Below are positions 58,023 through 64,000 of a stretch of 64,000 nt of DNA, piece by piece. The stretch's first letter is position 1. Each line of letters begins with the position of its first letter. The DNA is from Fragilaria crotonensis (lineage: Eukaryota > Bacillariophyta > Fragilariophyceae > Fragilariales > Fragilariaceae): contig JAKSYS010000155.1 of NCBI GenBank assembly GCA_022925895.1, forward strand, positions 1 through 64,000. Direction: 5' to 3'. The position numbers and the translations under genes are program-made. Under the pieces are notes generated by a model that was not told the origin of the DNA, did no database searches, and worked only from the letters and a program-made list of their open reading frames with translations.

Positions 58023-59504
58023 CGTCAATTACAAAACTCCGCTTACGACAGTACCCGGTATAGCACTCCAGTAGACGGCGGAATAGTCAATGGAAATTAG
58101 CAAAAAGCAAAAACAAAAGCAAAAACTGATATGTGGCGAACAGAAGGTGTTTGTTAGTGTGTCGCTATGGAGATGGGAAATACTTTCGATTTCGATGGGC
58201 AATAAGCGACTCTCGAGGACAACAACGCACTTGTCGATTGCAGATCCAAAGGAACAATCGCAATGGAAGTGCACAGTGCAATGCGCTTGGAGATAAAAAA
58301 TGAAGAGTTGCAGTACAAGTACGGGAACGTATCGTACCGGTCCCACTCGAAATAGGGTGTGACGACTGTGTTTGTGAAAACGCTCGTCGCAGTCCCTCAC
58401 TTGCACCTGTATGATATGACAACACACACCGTGACGAAAAAAAGGATTCCGAAGCGAGCGTGTCATTCACCCCATCCAATCAGAAACGTCCAGAGAGGGT
58501 ACACCATTCACGGGAAATAGCTAAGAAAATAGCAGATAACTTCCCCACAAGATTTTCGATTTCTCGATGCCACCATGGCGCAATGGCGAGGGCGAACGAC
58601 GAGAAATAATGACAAACAAAGCGATGCGAACAACAGCCTGCCATGCGCAACTCGCCAAAAACGGTTGCAGGAGTTGTAGCTTCGAGATAGTAACGACATC
58701 AGAGTATTCGTCAATACATATCGAAACAATCAACTCATAGTTCAAGATCGACCTTATCGTCGACATCGCGGTGAAACGCCTCTAATAGACAGCTACACAT
58801 CTGTATTCTGCATAGGTTGTCAAGTCAACGACAAAGATGACTAAAGTCTTACCTCACCTTTCCCGCTCGATTTCTTGATGCTGTACGATGTTGATGAGAA
58901 CCAGGTGTTCATTTTTTGTGAACACAATGGAATCGTGCGGAGTGACGATCTCTATTTTTGGCAAGGTAGTACAAGCATACAAGTACCAGTGTACAGTACA
59001 ACTGTGCTATTGTACTTGTGTTACAGTGTATGCAGTATGCATACAACCAACAAGCTGATTCCTCCGACTTGTCGGATGAATGCCGAATGCACTTCTTGTA
59101 TATTCTGTGAGGGGACTACAATCTACAATACATATATGTACTCCGCATACTTCTAACAGTACAAGTTACAAACATGACAACATGACGCATGACTGCAACA
59201 AAGAACAATGTACTCCAATTACAGTACAGTACCGGAACCGTTTGTAATGTACACATACTCGTATGTACTCCGAATACCAACCAACTACATGTATTGTAGT
59301 AGAACCATACTGTAGTACTGTGTATAGTACAAACTCCGAGTAGGCTGTTCGTCTACTCTCTACTCCGACCTACCGGTAATAAGACTTGTTACATTTTACA
59401 TATATATAACGAATGGAAGTTTTGCACGTGTCGGACGACGAAGCTCCAAACCATGCTCCCTTTACAAGGTTACATCGTCATTGTAGGCCACCGGCCACAA
59501 TCAT
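58023..59504. other. Intergenic with long GTAC-rich tract
   Basis: About 1.5 kb without a supported gene. From 58970 to 59350 the sequence is unusually rich in GTAC, TACAGTAC and GTACTCCGA units on both strands. The region before 58800 may hold the promoter of the hydrophobic-protein gene. Confidence 0.55.
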
Positions 59505-59700
59505 GATCGGACAATCCTCAACTCACTTCCACCAGGCGTCGCAATTTCCTATTTCAATCAAGCAACAAGATGCAGAGGCTTATTGTTAAGATCTAAAATT
59601 GGTTGGCGAAGGTGTGACATTGCTCTTCCTGATTGGCGATTTGGTTGGGGGAATTTGAGAAGTCAATGTGGCATCAAAAGCAAACTGCCCGCGGCCTCTC
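59505..59700 (-). repeat. 3' flank shared with the paralogous gene downstream, copy 1
   Basis: Diverged duplicate of about 62960-63170. Both contain ATCCTCAACTCACTTCCACCAG, then GAGGC(A/T)(G)GCTTAT, AATTGGxTTGG and CTCTTCCTGATTGGCGATTTGGTTGG. The likeness runs into the 3' ends of the two Pro/Thr-repeat genes and shows they arose by tandem duplication. Confidence 0.75.
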
Positions 59701-59714
59701 TTGCGAGTGGGAGC

Positions 59715-61363
59715 TTACGTGGGTCGTGCACTGGGGGCCCGAGTTGGCTGCCTAGTGGGGAATCCAGATGGGTTCTTAGTGGGGGCCCGAGTTGGCCGCT
59801 TCGTTGGGGCCCGAGGTGGTTGCGCGGTCGGCGACACTGATGGCTGTTTAGTGGGGGCCCGAGTTGGCCGCTTTGTCGGGGCCCGAGGTGGTTGCGCGGT
59901 CGGCGACACTGATGGCTGTTTAGTGGGGGCCCGAGTTGGCCGCTTTGTCGGGACCCGAGTTGGTTGCGCGGTCGGCGACACTGTTGGCTGTTTCGTGGGG
60001 GCCCGAGTTGGCCGCTTTGTCGGGACCCGAGTTGGTTGCGCGGTCGGCGACACTGTTGGCTGTTTAGTGGGGGCCGGAGTTGGCCGCTTTGTCGGGGCCC
60101 GAGTTGGTTGCGCGGTCGGCGACACTGTTGGCTGTTTAGTGGGGGCCCGAGTTGGCCGCTTTGGCTGGTCCGTGGGAGTTGTCGTTGGGAAAGCAGTCGG
60201 TGTCGCAGTCGGGGAAGGTGTTGGCTCAGTGGTTAGCGTTGCAGTCGGGGCAGCTGTGGGCGATGCATTTGGCTCGTCAGTCGGGGAAGAAGTTGGAACA
60301 CCAGTGGGCGATGCGGTCGGGAAAACAGTTGGCTGGTTCGTGGGCGTTGTCGTTGGGAAAGCACTCGGTGTCGCAGTCGGGAAGCTGTTGGCTCAGTGGT
60401 TGGCGTTGCTGTCGGGGAAGCTGTCAGCGAGTCAGTCGGCGATGAGGTTGGGGAACTTGTCGGTGATGCAGTCGGGGAAGGTGTTGGATTACCAGTGGGC
60501 GATGCGGTCGGGGAAACAGTTGGCTGGTCCGTGGGAGTTGTCGTTGGGAAAGCAGTCGGTGTCGCAGTCGGGGAAGGTGTTGGCTCAATGGTTGGCGTTG
60601 CAGTCGAGGAAGCTGTGGGCGATGCAGTGGGTTGGTTTGTGGGCGACGCAGTTGGGGTTGCAGTTGGCGATGCAGTCGGAGAAGCAGTTGGCTGGTCCGT
60701 AGGCGTCGTCGTTGGGAAAGCAGTCGGTGTTGCAGTCGAGGAAGATGCAGTCGGGGAAGCTGTCAGCGAGTCAGTCGGCGATGAGGTTGGGGAACTTGTC
60801 GGTGATGCAGTCGGGGAAGTAGTTGGATTACCAGTGGGCGATGCGGTCGGGGAAACAGTTGGCTGGTCCGTGGGAGTTGTCGTTGGGAGAGCAGTCGGTG
60901 TTGCAGTCGGGGAAGATGTTGGCTCAGTGGTCGGCGTTGCAGTCGGGGAAGCTGTCGGCGAGTCGGTCGGCGACGCAGTTGGGGTTGCAGTTGGCTCGTC
61001 AGTCGGGGAAGAAGTTGGAACACCAGTGGGCGATGCGGTCGGAGAAACAGTTGGCTGGTCCGTAGGCGTCGTCATTGGGAAAGCAGTCGGTGTTGCAGTC
61101 AGGAAGGTGTTGGCTCAGTGGTCGGCTTTCGTTAAAGCCCTTTACTTCGTAGTTTTGCTCGCACTAGTTGCCAGCACGACACCAAGTAAATCACAAGTGG
61201 CACCGTTCGAGTATACCTGGAGCACGTACGGATCAGTTGCAAAATTTACCGCCGTCAACAACGGATTGCACAACTCAATGGCTTTGTTGTTGCTTGTGCC
61301 CTCGATGTACTCGCTGATAACGAGCTCATTTGCGGCGGATGCGAATGTACATAGAGCGATCAC
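59715..61363 (-). CDS. Secreted lamin-tail-domain/Pro-Thr-repeat protein, interrupted frame
   Basis: The 5' piece (61363-61142) reads [18 protein letters not shown] then [14 protein letters not shown], the start of a lamin-tail domain (LTD) as found on secreted nucleases and surface proteins, here short. No ATG precedes it; the frame opens after a stop with a GTG at 61363, so a first exon may be missing. Stops at 61142-61144 and 61115-61117 separate it from the repeat part in the same frame, which an intron could remove. The repeat part (61100-60233) is SPTASPTxxPT with a 12-base period; from about 60125 to 59715 another frame carries [14 protein letters not shown] units. Likely an extracellular wall or matrix protein. 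The many similar repeats make the exact frame uncertain. Confidence 0.45.
59720..61110 (-). repeat. Pro/Thr coding minisatellite array
   Basis: Two blocks: 59720-60160 with a unit of about 72 bases ([20 protein letters not shown]), and 60160-61110 with 12-base SPTA-type units in higher-order copies (for example 60410-60560 against 60765-60900). Plus-strand frames through it read [11 protein letters not shown] and are antisense shadows. Confidence 0.75.
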
Positions 61364-62959
61364 AGATTAATAACTCACTGCCCAGGAATGATTCGTCATG
61401 GTTATGCGATGATTCGTTGTCCTCGTTCAAAGGCAATCAACGACTGCGGGAGAAACCGCAAGGCAGATGGTTAAATAACATTGTGGAGTGTTACTCGGGG
61501 CATCGCTTTATCATCCGTCACTTACCGTTGGGTCCCTTTGTTCAGATGCCGAAGTGAGCTGGATGTGCTTTTGTCTTTGCGTGAAACGTGGTTTCCCTCT
61601 CTCCCGCGATGAACAATTGTCCTTGATAAGTGTTGCGGAGTTCATGCGGAGGAATCTCAAGCTGCTGCCGAGCACCTGCATGGTTTTGCGCATAGCGCAG
61701 ACTAGTCGAAAAGGATGTCGCGTGGACAGAAGGATCATCATGCTGAATCTTACTGCTGCCAATTGAATCTTTCTTGATGATCTCAGATCGCAATCGATGT
61801 TCCATTGGAACGACCAATGAATCTCAGCGTGGTACATGTAGCAAGTACTGTACCTGAGCCATGACTGCCAGGTATGTGTGAAAAGACAAAAGACACACCC
61901 CGAGACGTACATATATTCAAAAGATACAGTGTAAACTTCCAGGAGCATAGCATCTATTCCCGCCGCGACCATGCAAATCACAATGGCGAAGCAGGTTTGC
62001 AATGATTGACGTAGTTGTGTGATCTTGCTCTTGCACCACAACGGCGTGAAGCATGGTATTTCCACACACCAATCGTAACGCGCATACGCGTTCATCGATG
62101 CTCAATGTTCATTCGGAAGTAGAATGAAAATGTTGAGGTTAAATCGGTTCCTTACTGCGACTGCCCAAACACATGAAATCAAATTTCAAGGAGAATGAAA
62201 ATTTGTTTGATGAATAGAATTGCTAAGTGCGACTCAAGTCTTGCTGACTGTTGAACTGGAGTTGGAAGACAAAAGATCTGACATACGGCATGTTCGGCGA
62301 TCGCGTGCGAGTGCGGTCCGTCAGGAATCAAAGCCATGCATTCGTAACGTACAACTCAGACATGTCCCTCGATTCCACGGCCAAGTCTTTGACAATAGTC
62401 TCGCCCTGGCCCTGGACCACCCTCGACCGTTGAGTCAAAACGCTCGACAAAACATCATGAGGATGATTCTAGATTTTGTTCTCCCTGTGATGGTGGATCA
62501 CTCCGAACACAGTAGTTTCGTGGATTCTATGTGTGGCGTGACGTTCAACTCTTTCATCACAGTGACAGAAGTGCATCAGAATAGTACCACTCCTCGTATA
62601 ACGCAGGCTTGATCGTCAAGTTGATTGTCACAACAAATAGGTAAATGGTTTTCGCTCGCACCTCTCTGTAAGAGTGCTAATACCGGTAGTTCGTAGCATC
62701 GCAGAGGGTCGTACGGCAGGCACAGCATCCAATGTCTTAGGCAATCTGGTCTGTCTCCATGGCGGCATAACAAAAGAAATCATTCCTCTCCAGGAAACGC
62801 CCAAATCATTCAATTGGGGTGATTCGATTACTGTTGACATATGCGATCTGCATCCGATTCTCCTTTTCAGGAGGTGGCTCTATAATCTCTGAAATGAATC
62901 TGCGCGATCGACCACACCAAATGGTATGTCAATCCACCTTAATTTCATGCGGCATTCAC
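61364..62959. other. Region between the two paralogous repeat genes
   Basis: About 1.6 kb. No gene can be supported. A 194-residue minus-strand frame with ATG at 62095 has odd composition, and another minus-strand frame there reads VCGNTMLHAVVVQ, faintly ankyrin-like. It may contain remnants of a 5' exon of the upstream gene or of duplicated sequence. Confidence 0.4.
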
Positions 62960-63170
62960 ATCATGATTGAACGATCCTCAACTCACTTCCACCAGACCTA
63001 GCAATTTCCAATATTGACAATACACCAATACGCCGAGGCAGGCTTATAATTTAGGTCTAGAATTGGGTTGGAAAAGGTGACTAAAAACTCTTCCTGATTG
63101 GCGATTTGGTTGGCGGAGTTTGAGAAGTCGATTAGGTACGGGATGCCATCATTCCTCGGCCTTTCATGCG
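62960..63170 (-). repeat. 3' flank shared with the paralogous gene, copy 2
   Basis: Diverged duplicate of 59505-59700, with the same order of matching blocks, leading into the C-terminus of the second repeat gene. Confidence 0.75.
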
Positions 63171-64000
63171 CATGGCAGCTAACGTTGGTAGGGCAGTGGG
63201 GGCCCGTGTAGGCTGCTTCGTGGGGGCACGTGTTGGCTGCCTAGTGGGGCGTCGAGTTGGCTTCTTGGTGGGGCGTCGAGTTGGCTTCTTAGTGGGGCGT
63301 CGAGTGGGCTTCTTAGTGGGACGACGGGTTGGCAACTTCGTGGGGGCCCAAGTTGGTTCAGCTGTCGGCGAGCCTGCTGGCAGCCTAGTGGGAACCCGCG
63401 TTGGTTGAGAAGTCGGCGACCCAGTTGGTAGTGTTGTTGGTGGAGCTGTTGGTTGAAAGGTCGGCAAAGCTGTTGGCTGCATAGTAGGAGACCCGGTGGG
63501 ATGGACAGTAGGCGAAGTCGTCGGGGAGGAAGTTGGAGATGCTGTTGGCAAAAAGTTGGAAACGAAGTTGGTTGGCCAGTTGGTGATGCTGTGGGAGAAG
63601 ACGTGGGCGATGACGTTGGAAAGGAGGTCGGCGATACTGTAGGAGAAACAGTTAGGGATGCAGTCGGCGATGCTGTTGGCGAAACAGTGGGGGATGCAGT
63701 CGGCGATCCTGTTGGCGAAACAGAAGGGAATGCAGTCGGCAATCCTGTTGGCGAAACAGTAGGGGATGCAGTCGTCGGGGAGGAAGTAGGAGATGCTGTT
63801 GGCAAAAAAGTTGGAAACGAAGTTGGTTGGCCAGTTGGTGATGCTGTGGGAGAAGACGTGGGCGATGACGTTGGAAAGGAGGTCGGCGATACTGTAGGAG
63901 AAACAGTTAGGGATGCAGTCGGCGATCCTGTCGGCGAAACAGTAGGGGATGCAGTTGTCGAGGAGGAAGTTGGAGATGCTGTTGGCAGGAAAGATGGAAA
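63132..64000 (-). CDS. Second Pro/Thr-repeat protein, 3' part, leaves the window
   Basis: The minus-strand frame enters at the right edge. Going 5' to 3' it has SPTASPTVSPTA-type repeats, then QPTRVPTRLPAGSPTAEP, then a basic run of RPTKKPTRRPTKKP units (63240-63330) and a tail APTALPTLAAMRMKGRGMM before the stop at 63132. The frame changes once near 63550-63554, where this copy of a tandem repeat has five A and its neighbour six. It is paralogous to the gene at 59715-61363 by repeat type, strand and shared 3' flank. The N-terminal domain is outside the window. Probably secreted. Confidence 0.5.
   Translation of the reverse strand, partial: SIFPANSISNFLLDNCIPYCFADRIADCIPNCFSYSIADLLSNVIAHVFSHSITNWPTNFVSNFFANSISYFLPDDCIPYCFANRIADCIPFCFANRIADCIPHCFANSIADCIPNCFSYSIADLLSNVIAHVFSHSITNWPTNFVSNFLPTASPTSSPTTSPTVHPTGSPTMQPTALPTFQPTAPPTTLPTGSPTSQPTRVPTRLPAGSPTAEPTWAPTKLPTRRPTKKPTRRPTKKPTRRPTKKPTRRPTRQPTRAPTKQPTRAPTALPTLAAMRMKGRGMMASRT
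63517..64000 (-). repeat. Tandem repeat of about 254 bp with a partial third copy
   Basis: Copies start at 63517, 63771 and 63954 with GTCGTCGGGGAGGAAG or a close variant. Copy 1 and copy 2 agree over the block from GCTGTTGGC through GTGGGAGAAGACGTGGGC, apart from one A. A 36-base subunit (GGCGATCCTGTTGGCGAAAC...) recurs inside. The array may go on past the window edge. Confidence 0.75.

Noticed and set aside
59668-61370. Long plus-strand frames reading [11 protein letters not shown] and [11 protein letters not shown]
   Set aside because: Shadows of the minus-strand [14 protein letters not shown] repeats; no start context or domain.
61511-62095. 194-residue minus-strand ORF with ATG, and an overlapping ankyrin-like phrase
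   Set aside because: Unusual Cys/Trp-rich composition, no homology recognised and no splice context; too weak to call.
62220-62612. 130-residue plus-strand frame
   Set aside because: Begins with TTG rather than ATG, and no domain or signal was seen.
63240-63330. Regular short repeats resembling a CRISPR array
   Set aside because: The 24-base period without unique spacers encodes RPTKKPTR in phase; a coding minisatellite.

Overview
The window looks like nuclear DNA of a photosynthetic stramenopile, most likely a diatom. The signs are short GT-AG introns in most genes, a bipartite plastid presequence with an AAAF-type cleavage motif, very Pro/Thr-rich secreted proteins, and mobile elements of kinds common in diatom genomes. 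No species is claimed. Genes lie on both strands, and no rRNA, tRNA or CRISPR was found.

Left part (1-11.8 kb): mostly mobile-element DNA. Bases 1-4645 are the right part of a tyrosine-recombinase retroelement (DIRS/Ngaro/PAT type) with split direct repeats; its left end is outside the window. Then come a small secreted protein gene, a strongly decayed reverse-transcriptase element (7.33-9.49 kb), an unidentified zinc-ribbon relic and AT-rich non-coding DNA.

Middle (11.8-41 kb): host genes. They are a plastid-targeted coiled-coil protein with an E2-type subunit-binding domain, an unknown protein (17.8 kb), a small secreted Cys protein, an LtrA-like membrane protein, a very large right-handed beta-helix protein with Pro/Thr minisatellites (broken in many places), a SAM methyltransferase directly behind a double-domain DUF229 sulfatase-like protein, an amino-acid permease, a DNAJC9-like histone chaperone and an FkbM methyltransferase.

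Right part (41-64 kb): a STAND-type ATPase, an O-fucosyltransferase, glutathione reductase, a short hydrophobic protein, and two paralogous Pro/Thr-repeat genes in tandem, the second leaving the window.

Three different TA-flanked DDE DNA transposons could be delimited by their inverted repeats: 14093-17658, 41053-44453 and 50991-54025. The last carries a second, opposite-strand ORF and lies between the divergent O-fucosyltransferase and glutathione reductase genes. Several host genes need one frame change, often at a short A or T run. This means either real decay or uncorrected indels in the assembly. The DUF229, FkbM and O-fucosyltransferase genes, with the methyltransferase, form a loose group of probable Golgi/glycan-related functions.
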